DNA from: Gp1-AA145 sp963757135
GTDB lineage: Bacteria; Acidobacteriota; Terriglobia; Terriglobales; Acidobacteriaceae
DNA length: 64,000 nt
NCBI GenBank assembly: GCA_963757135.1
Contig: CAVWQE010000006.1
Span: forward strand, 372,001 to 436,000
Direction: 5' to 3'
Positions 25,962 to 34,972 of the stretch are shown here, piece after piece. Below the pieces are notes generated by a model. That model worked only from the letters and a program-made list of their open reading frames with translations. It was not told where the DNA came from and searched no databases. The translations under genes and the position numbers were made by a program. Position 1 is the first letter of the stretch. The number at the start of each line of letters is the position of its first letter.

Positions 25962-26699
25962 ATGGCTCTATTCTCTTCTGAAATTTCCCTTCCCCAAGAT
26001 TTCCAAACCAATTTCCTGATGCTGCTGCGATGGATTCACTTCGTGGCCGGCATTACCTGGATCGGGCTGCTGTACTTTTTCAACCTGGTGAGCGTCCCGT
26101 TAGTGAAGGAACTCGACCCCAGCACGAGAGGCAGGGTCATGCCCAAGTTAATGCTGCGTGCGCTGTGGTGGTTTCGGCACTCGGCAGGTGTGACTGTAGG
26201 TGCGGGCTTGATCTATTGGGGCAGCATCGTGGCTAGTGACGCCAGGAACGGCGGCAGCACGTCAGGAACCGCAATGGCCAGCTTCTTCCTGATCTGGACG
26301 ATCACCTGGGGTATTCTCTATGCGCTTCTGCTGCCCGGCAAAGGCCTGCTGGACAAAGGTTGGGTGCTGGCGATCTTATACACAATTATCGTTGGCCACT
26401 CTGCTTACCTGTTTCTGAAGCTCAACCATCACGGCTGGGAGAGCAATCGGATGCTGGCGATCGGGATCGGCGGTGGGATTGGCTGGATGATGCTCCTGAG
26501 CGTCTGGGGCGTGATCTGGCGCATTCAGAAGCGTTTGATTGCCTGGACCACGGCAAACGCCGAGAACGGCGCGCCCATGCCGGAGCAGGCCAAGCGCATG
26601 GCGCGGATCGCATTCCTGACCTCAAGAGCCAATGCAGTCTTATCTATCTTTCTGCTGTTCTTTATGGGAGCGGCAAGTCATTACCCAATGTTTGGCTGA
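25962..26699 (+). CDS. PuuD-like membrane protein (urate oxidase N-terminal type)
   Basis: A 245-residue integral membrane protein. The ATG at 25962 follows GGGAGGAC and is preferred over a GTG six codons upstream. About six to seven helices are visible, starting with FLMLLRWIHFVAGITWIGLLYFFNLV, whose His sits in the helix as in the Urate_ox_N family. PuuD urate hydroxylases carry an additional C-terminal cytochrome c; this protein lacks it, so urate oxidation is uncertain. A decayed copy of its 3' half lies at 30694-30982, next to the second TonB receptor, showing duplication of this neighbourhood. Confidence 0.72.
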   Translation: MALFSSEISLPQDFQTNFLMLLRWIHFVAGITWIGLLYFFNLVSVPLVKELDPSTRGRVMPKLMLRALWWFRHSAGVTVGAGLIYWGSIVASDARNGGSTSGTAMASFFLIWTITWGILYALLLPGKGLLDKGWVLAILYTIIVGHSAYLFLKLNHHGWESNRMLAIGIGGGIGWMMLLSVWGVIWRIQKRLIAWTTANAENGAPMPEQAKRMARIAFLTSRANAVLSIFLLFFMGAASHYPMFG

Positions 26700-26726
26700 T
26701 TGGGAAGGCCGCAAAAATTCTGGGAT

Positions 26727-26752
26727 AAAAAAGGGAGCCGTTTCCGGCTCCC
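26727..26752 (-). terminator. Terminator of TonB receptor 1
   Basis: GGGAGCCG (26733-26740), TTTC, CGGCTCCC (26745-26752) is a perfect 8-bp stem. On the minus strand it is followed by six T (26727-26732). It lies 24 bases after the receptor stop, and the same stem may also serve the convergent puuD-like gene. Confidence 0.85.
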
Positions 26753-26776
26753 TGAGACTCTTACCGCTAAACCTGC

Positions 26777-29700
26777 TTAGAAGCTGAACTTCGCCCCCAA
26801 TCGCAGTTGTCGGCTGAGCTGATAGTAGATCGGGGTCTTGTACGCGGTGTTCAAAGCCGCGGATACTCCACGATCTTTGAAGTTGTTAAGTTGCCCTTGC
26901 ACATCGTACGGACGTTCTGCCGCAGCGTAGAACATATTTCCGTCCAAAATGTAGCACTGGGTGGCAAACGCACAGTTGCCGCCCGAGTTGTTAACATCGT
27001 TTAAGGGAATGTACTGGTTGGTCACGGCCAGCGACGTAATGTCCTCGTTGAAGGCGGTCACCGCGCGCTGGTTAAGCAAGTTGGTGGCACTGATCGTGAA
27101 GCTTAGGGTCTTAGATTCAGTGACCTTGAAGTTCTGGGTGATGCCGAGGTCGGTCTGTGTGTACCACGGAGTGCGCTGAGTGCGCGGGGCACCGACGGTA
27201 ATCAGACCAGAAGTCGGATCTTGTGACACATCCACCCACTTTCCACGGTCCCAAGCCTGCACCGCCCAACCGCCGTTTCCGGCTCCTACGTCGAGATAGC
27301 TAGTCATCGGCGAACCGCTGTACAAGTACTGGAAGATACCAAAGTCAGTGGAGAACTTCTTGAGCCAGCCGAGTTCGTAATAGCCATAGCCCTTAAAGGT
27401 GTTCGGACGATCGGTTGGCAGCAACCCGCTCGACGAACCGCCAGAGGCGTTGTATTGGAAGAAAGGCTCGTCGAAGGCGCGGCTGTTGTTTGGTGAACTG
27501 CGCCCACCTTGCTGACCATCCGAAAGGTCTGAACTGGTCAGGCCGGTGTAATTACCTCGTAGCTTGCTGTACGTGTAGGAGAACATGCCGCCCCAGTGAT
27601 TGCTGGGGGCCTTGGTTAGACGAAATTCCACGCCATCGTAGCTACGGGCGGCGGGGATCATCCTGTTTACCGGAGGCACTGCGCAAGGCACGCTATTTCC
27701 AAGCGAGTCAAGGCAAGTAATGGGAGTGTTAGGGTACAGGAAGCTGTAGAAGCTGCTGAAGGTTTTCTCAACTCCCTGGCCAGGATTTCCGACAACGAAG
27801 GTCTCGCTTCCAGCCGAAGGACCGCTGGACGCAACGATCGAAGAATCCTCAATCACGTGATCCAGCCGGCGCCGGTCCCATCGGGCTTCGAACGCCAACG
27901 TTCTGCTCAGTTGATAATCAATTCCAAAAACGCTTTCATGCTGTTCATACGGCTTCAAGCCAGGCGTTACACCCGAAGCGGTTGAGCTGCAAGTTGAGCA
28001 ACTAGTCGGAAACGTTCTGAAATTGGTGTTTTCGATGAAGGTCAGCCCGGCAGGCGCAGAACCGCCAGCCCAGTTTGCTCCGGAAGTAACATCACCGACG
28101 CAGTACCGTCCGGCACTGCTAAATGCAGGAGCAAGTGAATTGAGGTTCGGCGTATCCAGCGCATACACGCAATCGTTCCAATATTGGCCGCCGAAGGAGC
28201 TAATGGCGACGTTGAGCTTCATGATGTCGTAGAACTGTCCGTAGTCTCCGAACACCTTCAGCTTGCCGTCCCGGAACACATCCCAAGCCAAACCTATCCG
28301 TGGTGCCACTTTGTCAGTCCAGCTGAAGTCAATCGGCTTCGTACTCAAGCCAGCAGTGCTGCTAGCCGGCAGGTATTCTTTGTCAAATCGCACTCCGTAG
28401 TTCACAGTGACGCCGTGCCCAATCGTCCACGAATCCTGTGCAAATAGACCATGATTGAAACTGGTAACGTCGCCGCCAGTTCCGAAGTCGGAGACATCAA
28501 TGTATCCATACAGGCCAGCACATTTGCTGGGATATGCAGTTGTGGCGCAGTTGGCCGCGCCGGTCAACTGACTGTTGGGGTCGTAGGCGGCGCTGTTTCC
28601 AACGAACAGTTCCACCAGCGGCTCGTTATAACTTTGCAGGATATCGTTTTTAAGACGGTTGAGCTGGTAACCAAACTTGAAGTTGTGCGTCCCTAACCAT
28701 CCGCTCTTGAAAAATGCGATGTCCTGGTCAAATTGGACCGCCGTGTTTCTGTTCTTATGCGTGAAGAAGCTGCTATATGCGTCGTTAAAGTGATTCTGCA
28801 CTTGTTGGTACTGTTGCGGCAGAGGCTGCCCGGCATTGTCGGTGGCACCATCGGCAGCAAGTCCGTCGGTTTCCCAAAAATCCAGAGTTCCCGCAGTCGG
28901 ATAACCGAAGTCGCCATAGTTCTCAAAATAGTAGCCGTACCGGGTTGTGGAAACCAGGTGCGGAGTAAGCGTGATATCGGCTCCGAAGTTCAGGGTCTGA
29001 TTCGGCGCCGTGTAGCCGACACTGTGAGCATACGCGTCAGGAGCAACCGTCGAACTCAGGTTAAACAAACCGGTCGTTGAATCCGCGCGCGGCATGTTCA
29101 CGCCGGTTTCGCGTTGGTATTGATATAGCCATGAACCGAAGACACGAACTTTCTGCGTTACAACCGCATCCACGCGACCTGTGGTGTAATAGGTCTGCTG
29201 GTTGCGACTGAAAGGCAGTCTGGCACCAGCTGCTGGAACCCCTTTCAGACCGCACGCCGGCAGCCCTTGCGATACGCAATTACCGCTATCAGCTGGGTAG
29301 GTGACAAACCGTTCCTGATTGTTCCACTCCGGGTTGAATGCAGCAAAAGCAAAAATCCGATCTTTAAGTATGGGCCCACCGAAGGTAAATCCAGGGAACA
29401 CGTCGCTGGTGTGATACCGTTGCGGCTGAAACTGCTGCGAAGCTTGGTCAATGTAGCCGTTAGTTGTGTTAGTTCCTGGTGCGCCAACGCCGCAGAACGA
29501 CTCTGGGCAAGTCAAAGCTGAGTTCGGATCATAGCGCGAATACTCTTGCGGGCTCCCGTCCAACGCGTCATTTTCAAACTGCGAAAAGATGGTGCCGTGA
29601 TAGGAGTTGGTACCCTTCTTCATGATCACGTTTACAACGCCGCCGAGCGCGCCGCCGTGCTCAGCTTCAATGCCGGAGCTCTTGATCTGAACTTCCTGAA

Positions 29701-30394
29701 TGAAGTCGAATGGAACGTTAGTGTGCGAGTAACCGCCAATAAGATTCGCCGTTTCCTGACCTTCGACCAGATAGGAATTTTCAGCATCCGACGCACCAGC
29801 AACTGAAAAACCATGGTCACTACCGTTTGTGGTGCTGCCCGGAGCCGCGCCGCCGGTACCGTTGCTTTGGGTGTTGTTGCCTTGCAGAGGTTCGTTGCGA
29901 GCGGAAGGAGCAAACTGAATGACGGATTGGAATGACCGTCCGTGCGGGACATCCTGAATGACGTCTTCCGTGACGTTCGTCATGGTGTGGTTGGTCGTAA
30001 CATCAATCGCGGGAGCTTCACCGCTGACTTCAACCACGGTCTCGGTCTTGCCGACCTGCAGCGTCAAATCCTGCGTCGGGAGGTGACCGGTTTCGAGGAC
30101 CAGACCTTCTTTCTTCAAGGTAGAGAAGCCCTCTGCCTTCACTGTGATGGCGTAAACGCCAGCTGGCAGGTTCGCAAAACGGTAATAACCGTTGCTGTCT
30201 GTTCTAAAAGTCTTGTCGCCGACCAGGGTGTTGCTGGTCACGACTACAGTGGCGTTAGCTACGACGGCGCCTGAGGGGTCTTTCACCGTACCTTGCAGAC
30301 CAGCTGTGGTCTCTTGAGCGAACACTGTGGCGGCAAACAATAAAAGAGCGCCGATTTGAATCAGGGCTACCAACCATCCCCGAAACTTATTCAT
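26777..30394 (-). CDS. Oar-like TonB-dependent receptor 1
   Basis: An outer-membrane receptor of 1205 residues. The ATG at 30394 follows GGGAGGA and begins the signal peptide MNKFRGWLVALIQIGALLLF, cleaved near VFAQE. Next come a carboxypeptidase-regulatory beta-sandwich (GTVKDPSGAVVANATVVVTS to about residue 110), a plug (ENSYLVEGQETANLIGGYSH, IEAEHGGALGGVVNVIMKKG), and a roughly 900-residue barrel ending in LRLGAKFSF with the terminal aromatic residue used by the BAM machinery. There is no obvious TonB box. Such large receptors are greatly expanded in Acidobacteriota and are thought to import oligosaccharides or peptides; the ligand is unknown. Paralogue of 31071-34646. Confidence 0.9.
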   Translation of the reverse strand: MNKFRGWLVALIQIGALLLFAATVFAQETTAGLQGTVKDPSGAVVANATVVVTSNTLVGDKTFRTDSNGYYRFANLPAGVYAITVKAEGFSTLKKEGLVLETGHLPTQDLTLQVGKTETVVEVSGEAPAIDVTTNHTMTNVTEDVIQDVPHGRSFQSVIQFAPSARNEPLQGNNTQSNGTGGAAPGSTTNGSDHGFSVAGASDAENSYLVEGQETANLIGGYSHTNVPFDFIQEVQIKSSGIEAEHGGALGGVVNVIMKKGTNSYHGTIFSQFENDALDGSPQEYSRYDPNSALTCPESFCGVGAPGTNTTNGYIDQASQQFQPQRYHTSDVFPGFTFGGPILKDRIFAFAAFNPEWNNQERFVTYPADSGNCVSQGLPACGLKGVPAAGARLPFSRNQQTYYTTGRVDAVVTQKVRVFGSWLYQYQRETGVNMPRADSTTGLFNLSSTVAPDAYAHSVGYTAPNQTLNFGADITLTPHLVSTTRYGYYFENYGDFGYPTAGTLDFWETDGLAADGATDNAGQPLPQQYQQVQNHFNDAYSSFFTHKNRNTAVQFDQDIAFFKSGWLGTHNFKFGYQLNRLKNDILQSYNEPLVELFVGNSAAYDPNSQLTGAANCATTAYPSKCAGLYGYIDVSDFGTGGDVTSFNHGLFAQDSWTIGHGVTVNYGVRFDKEYLPASSTAGLSTKPIDFSWTDKVAPRIGLAWDVFRDGKLKVFGDYGQFYDIMKLNVAISSFGGQYWNDCVYALDTPNLNSLAPAFSSAGRYCVGDVTSGANWAGGSAPAGLTFIENTNFRTFPTSCSTCSSTASGVTPGLKPYEQHESVFGIDYQLSRTLAFEARWDRRRLDHVIEDSSIVASSGPSAGSETFVVGNPGQGVEKTFSSFYSFLYPNTPITCLDSLGNSVPCAVPPVNRMIPAARSYDGVEFRLTKAPSNHWGGMFSYTYSKLRGNYTGLTSSDLSDGQQGGRSSPNNSRAFDEPFFQYNASGGSSSGLLPTDRPNTFKGYGYYELGWLKKFSTDFGIFQYLYSGSPMTSYLDVGAGNGGWAVQAWDRGKWVDVSQDPTSGLITVGAPRTQRTPWYTQTDLGITQNFKVTESKTLSFTISATNLLNQRAVTAFNEDITSLAVTNQYIPLNDVNNSGGNCAFATQCYILDGNMFYAAAERPYDVQGQLNNFKDRGVSAALNTAYKTPIYYQLSRQLRLGAKFSF

Positions 30395-30510
30395 GGAATC
30401 CTCCCGCATTGCGGTTTTCTCCTAACCTGAAAGTGCTTAAAGTTTGTGATTTCCTGAGAGTGGGCGGTCTTCAACCCAAACTGATACTTGACATTGATTG
30501 TGCAACTCTC
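30395..30510 (-). promoter_or_regulatory. Leader region shared by both TonB receptors
   Basis: On the plus strand the block starting GGAATCCTCC(C/T)GCATTGCGG and running through TTTCTCCTAACCTGAAA just before each receptor start, and ATTGTGCAACTCTC about 102 bases upstream (30497-30510 here), are nearly identical to 34647-34760 in front of the second receptor. Sequence between the blocks has diverged. Such patchy conservation suggests a kept promoter or regulator site (minus-strand GAGAGTTGCACAAT) and a kept ribosome-binding region. Confidence 0.6.
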
Positions 30511-30693
30511 ATACCACCATCATGAATCGTGGTGGAACTTACGAATCAGCAACTTACGGGTAAGTTGGATTGACCATTATCGGTCGAAATTCCATAAATG
30601 GAATTTCTGCGCAAAGATATGTATGGAAATATATATTTTTACAGTGAATCGCGCCACGGATGGTTGCTTGCAATTTTCACGGTAATCGCCGCC

Positions 30694-30982
30694 AGCTCAA
30701 CCATTTAGTTGCCCACCCGAATCGCCGTGGCGGGGAGAGCAGCCGCATGGCGCCATCGGCATTGGCGGCATGATGCGGTTGAACGTTTGCGGCGTGATCT
30801 GGCACGCAAAAAAGCGTCTAATTGCCTGAACCCAAGCTAATGCCGAGGACGGCGCCTAATTCCAGAGCAAGCGAAAGCGCATGGCACGGATTGTCATTCT
30901 GACTTCGGGCTGCATGCGGTGCTGTCGATCTTCCGCTGTTTTGATAGGTGCGGCAAGCCATTATCCAATGTTCGGCGGGTAG
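30694..30982 (+). pseudogene. Decayed 3' fragment of the puuD-like gene
   Basis: The stretch is plainly homologous to the last third of the gene at 25962-26699. AGCTCAACCAT, GGGAGAGCA, GGCGTGATCTGGC, AAGCGTnTnATTGCCTG, GCGCATGGC and GCGGCAAGnCATTAnCCAATGTT all recur in order, and the frame ends with the equivalent of SHYPMFG then stop. It contains in-frame stops (for example where TGGACC became TGAACC), small deletions and a frameshift, and has no 5' half. It keeps the same orientation and the same tail-to-tail position relative to a TonB receptor as the intact copy. Confidence 0.88.
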
Positions 30983-31007
30983 GTTGATCGCTATTCGCAT
31001 AAGAATC

Positions 31008-31042
31008 AAAAGCAAAAAATCAGGAGGCTCCGAAGAGCCTCC
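31008..31042 (-). terminator. Terminator of TonB receptor 2
   Basis: GGAGGCTC (31023-31030), CGAA, GAGCCTCC (31035-31042) is a perfect 8-bp stem with a tetraloop. On the minus strand it is followed after three bases by a T-rich tract (31008-31019). It is 28 bases after the receptor stop, the same layout as the first copy. Confidence 0.75.
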
Positions 31043-31070
31043 CTTTATGTCCTTAAAAACGAGCAAGAAT

Positions 31071-34000
31071 CTAGAAGGTGAACTCGACCCCCAAACGCAG
31101 GTTGCGGGAGAGCTGCCACAGGTTCGGCTGCCCGTACTGTGAGCTCTTGATGAAACCTCCAGCATTGACCTGAGTCTGCGGGTTGTATCCGCCTTCCACC
31201 ACTTGGTACGCTGGAGCGCCACCGAAGATCGAATTTGTCAGGATTGAACTCGAAGCAGCAATCGAATTGAAGCCCTGCCAGTAATTGACGACAGCATGCT
31301 GGTTCAGCAGGTTAAGAGCGGTGGCAGAGATCTTTAGTTGCTGTGCCTCCCTATTCTTGTTCACGTGGATTGTATGCGAAATCTGGAAATCCGTCTGGGT
31401 AAACCACGGTGTGCGTCGGCTGGACGGAGTTCCAAGCGTTACCGCCCCGGTCGTAGGATCCTGGGTTATATTGGCAAACTGGCCGCGGCCAAAGATGTCC
31501 ACAGCTTCGATAGGTTCATTGCAGCAGGCTAAGCCAATATCCGTGAACGAGCTTAGGGGTGTGCCAGAGTATGCCGTCTGGAAGAGGCCGAAGGTGGTCG
31601 TCATTCCCTTCCAAGGCAGCGCATAGAACACGTCGCCTTTGATGGCGTTGGGGCGATCTGTCGGCAAAAGCCCGTTGTTTGACTTGCCATTTGCGCCGAA
31701 GTAATAGAAAGGCTCGTCAAACGCACGAGTAGTATCCGGCGAGTTGCGTCCTGTCGCGCCACCGTCTGTCTGGTCGGTGGTGGTCAAGCCGGTATAGTTG
31801 CCCCATAGGCGGCTCCAGGTGTAGCTGAACAGCCCTCCCCAGCCATGGCTTGTGGCCTTGGTAAGCCGAAGCTCTATGCCGTCATAGTCCCGGACAGCCT
31901 TCGGGAGTGGAGGGCAGGAGGGGCAGGTGCCGAACCCGCTACCGTCGTTGAACGCGAAGTTCGGAATGCCAAATGCCGATCCGAGAGAGGTCAGATAGCT
32001 GGCGTAACCATCGATTGTCGAATTCACGCCCTGGCCAGGATTGACAATGGTGTACATCTCGAAGTTGTTCGGGTCGGCCAACGATGCGTCCTCGATCACG
32101 TGATCAAGGCGGCGTCGGTCGTAACGAGCTTCGAATGCCCAGTCTTTAGCAAGTTGGTAATCCCAGCCGACAACAAATTCATGCTGGCGATACGGCTTTA
32201 CGTTAGGCGCAACCGGTTCCCAAGGGCGGAAGTTGACGTTTTCGATCAGCGAGACGCCCGTGCCAGCATCGGTCAGTGATGTCGGGGTTGTCCCACCCGT
32301 AAAGTTTGCGGGAGTGGTCGGTCCACCATTGGGGCAAGCGCGGTTGTTAAGGTAAGTAATGGCGACGTCGGAGTTGGTAAACGAATTACCCGAATCCGGG
32401 CCGAGAGGATATACACAGTCCTCAAACACCTGTGCTCCCCACGACGTCTGAGCCAACAACAGCTTCATCACATCGTTGACGACACCATAGCTGCCGAAGA
32501 TCTTCATCTTCCCGTTCGCCGAACCCCACGCAGCTCCCACGCGGGGCGCGACCTTGTCCCCCCAGGAGAAGTTAATCGAGGATGGTGGGACTACGCCCGG
32601 CTGTTGAAGTCCAGAGGGCACCGGTAGAGTTTCCTTCTCGATCCGGACGCCGGCATTGATCGTAAGGCCGTGACCAACGGTCCAGGCATCTTGCACATAG
32701 AAGGCATGATTCCAGTCTATTGCGGGCTTGGGCAGGATGGTCGCAAAGTCTTCTATGGTTACGTATCCATACTGGCCGGCGCAGAACCCCGGCTTTGCGG
32801 GATTGGGGTTGGGATACTCTGCTTCCAGCAGTGCACAGTTGGCGTTGCCAGGTACTGTGCCCGGCGAATAGCTTTGACCGCTTCCAACAGTAAGGAAGGC
32901 CTGCGGCACGTTGCCATTCTGGCTAATTACGTTCGACATACGATTGAGCTGGTAACCAAACTTGAAGTTGTGGGTTCCTGCCCAGCCGGTTTTGAATACG
33001 GCTACATCCTGGTTGAACTGGTAGTGCTTGCTCGCATTGAAAAGGGTATAGCTGGAGTCGTATGGCGCCGTACTGGTTCCACCGTTCTGCTGCAGGCCAG
33101 GTGGCAGCTGAGCACCATTATTGTCAGTCGCGCCGACGCCACTATCATTCCAATTGAGATTTGCACCTGTGGTTGGCCAGCCAAAGTCGTGGTAATTGGT
33201 GAAGAAGTACCCGAAACGGGTAGTAGCGACAATCTTCGGAGTCAGAGTGATATCTGCGCCGACAACATAAAGCGAATTGGGTTGTGACCAACCATACTTA
33301 GGTGAAAACTGAGATATGGGAGTACTAATCCCAAACGGGCTTCCGATTACACCCGAGTTCAGGAAAGTACCGCTCTCGGATGCAATGGGATCCGCGGACG
33401 GCAAACTGGCCCCGGTTTCCCGCTGATACTGATACAGCCACTCTCCAAATACGCGCACTTTTTGCGTCAAAACTGCATCCAGGCGGGCGTTCGTGAAGTA
33501 CTGCCAACTTTTCAAATGAAACGTCTGTACATCGGGCGCCGTGGAATTGAGATCATTCGCACAATTCGGCTGACAGATGGCTGGGTTAAAGTTCACGGTC
33601 CGGTCGATGTTGTGGCCGAACGGAGCAAAACCGAGATAGAACCATAGACGGTCTTTCTTGATTGGACCGCCAATATTAAACCCGGGCTGCAGGATACGGA
33701 ACCCGTCCGCCTTCGGCGTATAAATCTGCGCTGGCGTGTCAGTGGTGGCCGTTGGCTGGTATAGCGGATCATAACGGAGGTTATCGTGGTTATTCACCGT
33801 ATAAGCGCCGCTCGTTGCATCGGACTCATAGTTAAAAAAACCGCTCCCATGATAAGAGTTGCCGCCGCTCTTAGAGACCACATTGATGACGCCGCCCAAA
33901 GCGCCGCCGTACTGCGCCTCAATGCCGGATGTTTTGATCTGAACCTCTTGAATAAACTCGTAGGGGACATCGGCGTTGGAATAACCGCCCGAGATGTTTT

Positions 34001-34646
34001 CAGTGTCGATTCCATCCACGAGATAACTGCTTTCGGAATCTGCAGCACCTCCAATCGAGTAGCCGACTGCTCCACCATTGCCGCTGCTTCCCGGCAGTGA
34101 GCCTCCCGTACCGCCGCCCACCATCTGGCCGCCGGCGAGAGGTTCGTTGCGGGCCATGGGCGCGAATTGAATCATCGATTGGAACGAATAGCCGTGAGGG
34201 GCATTATTGATTATGTCTTCGGTGAGGTTGGTCTGGTTCGTGTTGGTGGTCACATCGACCAATGGGGCTGCGCCTGTGACCTCGACCACGGTCTCGGTCT
34301 TGCCAACCTGCATCGTCAAATCCATAGTTGGGAGATGTCCTACTTCAAGCGCCAATCCTTCCTTCCTTGCCGTGGCGAAGCCCTCAGCAGTAACCGTGAT
34401 GGAATAAACGCCAGGAGGCAGGTTGGCGAAGCGGTAGTATCCGTTTCCGTCGGTTCTTGCTGTCTTGTTACCCAACAGCGCATTGCTGGTGACGGTCACT
34501 GCAGCATTGCCAACCACGGCGCCTGAGGGGTCTTTCACCGTGCCTTGCAGACCAGCGGTCGTTTCCTGCGCGAACGCCGTAGCGGCTAACAATAAAAGAG
34601 CGCTGATTGCGATTAGGGCGACCACCCATCCTCGAAACTTGTTCAT
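31071..34646 (-). CDS. Oar-like TonB-dependent receptor 2
   Basis: An outer-membrane receptor of 1191 residues from the ATG at 34646 (SD GGAGGA). It has the signal peptide MNKFRGWVVALIAISALLLL, a regulatory beta-sandwich (GTVKDPSGAVVGNAAVTVTS), a plug (ESSYLVDGIDTENISGGYSN, IEAQYGGALGGVINVVSKSG) and a barrel ending LRLGVEFTF. The first 250 residues and many barrel strands align closely with receptor 1 (for example ARNEPL, WDRRRLDHVIED versus YDRRRLDHVIED, GLLPTDRPN). Several surface-loop regions differ in length and sequence, so ligand range may have diverged. The unit probably arose by tandem duplication with the neighbouring puuD-like gene. Confidence 0.9.
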   Translation of the reverse strand: MNKFRGWVVALIAISALLLLAATAFAQETTAGLQGTVKDPSGAVVGNAAVTVTSNALLGNKTARTDGNGYYRFANLPPGVYSITVTAEGFATARKEGLALEVGHLPTMDLTMQVGKTETVVEVTGAAPLVDVTTNTNQTNLTEDIINNAPHGYSFQSMIQFAPMARNEPLAGGQMVGGGTGGSLPGSSGNGGAVGYSIGGAADSESSYLVDGIDTENISGGYSNADVPYEFIQEVQIKTSGIEAQYGGALGGVINVVSKSGGNSYHGSGFFNYESDATSGAYTVNNHDNLRYDPLYQPTATTDTPAQIYTPKADGFRILQPGFNIGGPIKKDRLWFYLGFAPFGHNIDRTVNFNPAICQPNCANDLNSTAPDVQTFHLKSWQYFTNARLDAVLTQKVRVFGEWLYQYQRETGASLPSADPIASESGTFLNSGVIGSPFGISTPISQFSPKYGWSQPNSLYVVGADITLTPKIVATTRFGYFFTNYHDFGWPTTGANLNWNDSGVGATDNNGAQLPPGLQQNGGTSTAPYDSSYTLFNASKHYQFNQDVAVFKTGWAGTHNFKFGYQLNRMSNVISQNGNVPQAFLTVGSGQSYSPGTVPGNANCALLEAEYPNPNPAKPGFCAGQYGYVTIEDFATILPKPAIDWNHAFYVQDAWTVGHGLTINAGVRIEKETLPVPSGLQQPGVVPPSSINFSWGDKVAPRVGAAWGSANGKMKIFGSYGVVNDVMKLLLAQTSWGAQVFEDCVYPLGPDSGNSFTNSDVAITYLNNRACPNGGPTTPANFTGGTTPTSLTDAGTGVSLIENVNFRPWEPVAPNVKPYRQHEFVVGWDYQLAKDWAFEARYDRRRLDHVIEDASLADPNNFEMYTIVNPGQGVNSTIDGYASYLTSLGSAFGIPNFAFNDGSGFGTCPSCPPLPKAVRDYDGIELRLTKATSHGWGGLFSYTWSRLWGNYTGLTTTDQTDGGATGRNSPDTTRAFDEPFYYFGANGKSNNGLLPTDRPNAIKGDVFYALPWKGMTTTFGLFQTAYSGTPLSSFTDIGLACCNEPIEAVDIFGRGQFANITQDPTTGAVTLGTPSSRRTPWFTQTDFQISHTIHVNKNREAQQLKISATALNLLNQHAVVNYWQGFNSIAASSSILTNSIFGGAPAYQVVEGGYNPQTQVNAGGFIKSSQYGQPNLWQLSRNLRLGVEFTF

Positions 34647-34972
34647 GGAATCCTCCTGCATTGCGGCTTTCTCCTAACCTGAAAAATCATCCTTAAAATT
34701 CTGCGGTTTCCTGAAGTTAAGCGATCTCGACTTCTACATGACGGGAATTGTGCAACTCTCGCTCCATCATTTGTAAAACTGTGTAAACACGGTAGATATT
34801 TATAATTAGCAACTTGAGAAAGAGTGTCATAAAACGTAAATATCCAGACTTCCAGAAACGGGATAGTGGGCCTGCAGAGTATATGAAAATCAGTATCAGA
34901 TTTTGGCTGCGACCTGGATGAGAGGTAAAAACCGAGAAAGTTAGATCGGTAATCCGGGCTTGCCCCTTCGAA
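34647..34972 (-). promoter_or_regulatory. Upstream region of TonB receptor 2
   Basis: About 325 bp without a credible gene. The first part repeats the conserved leader of receptor 1, including ATTGTGCAACTCTC at 34747-34760. The remainder (34761-34972) is AT-richer than the genes around it and shows nothing else I can name; it must also hold the 3' end signals of the lipoprotein gene. Confidence 0.55.

Noticed and set aside
30818..31222. 134-codon minus-strand frame between receptors
   Set aside because: Overlaps the puuD pseudogene, the receptor terminator and the receptor 3' end; explained by the homologous remnants.
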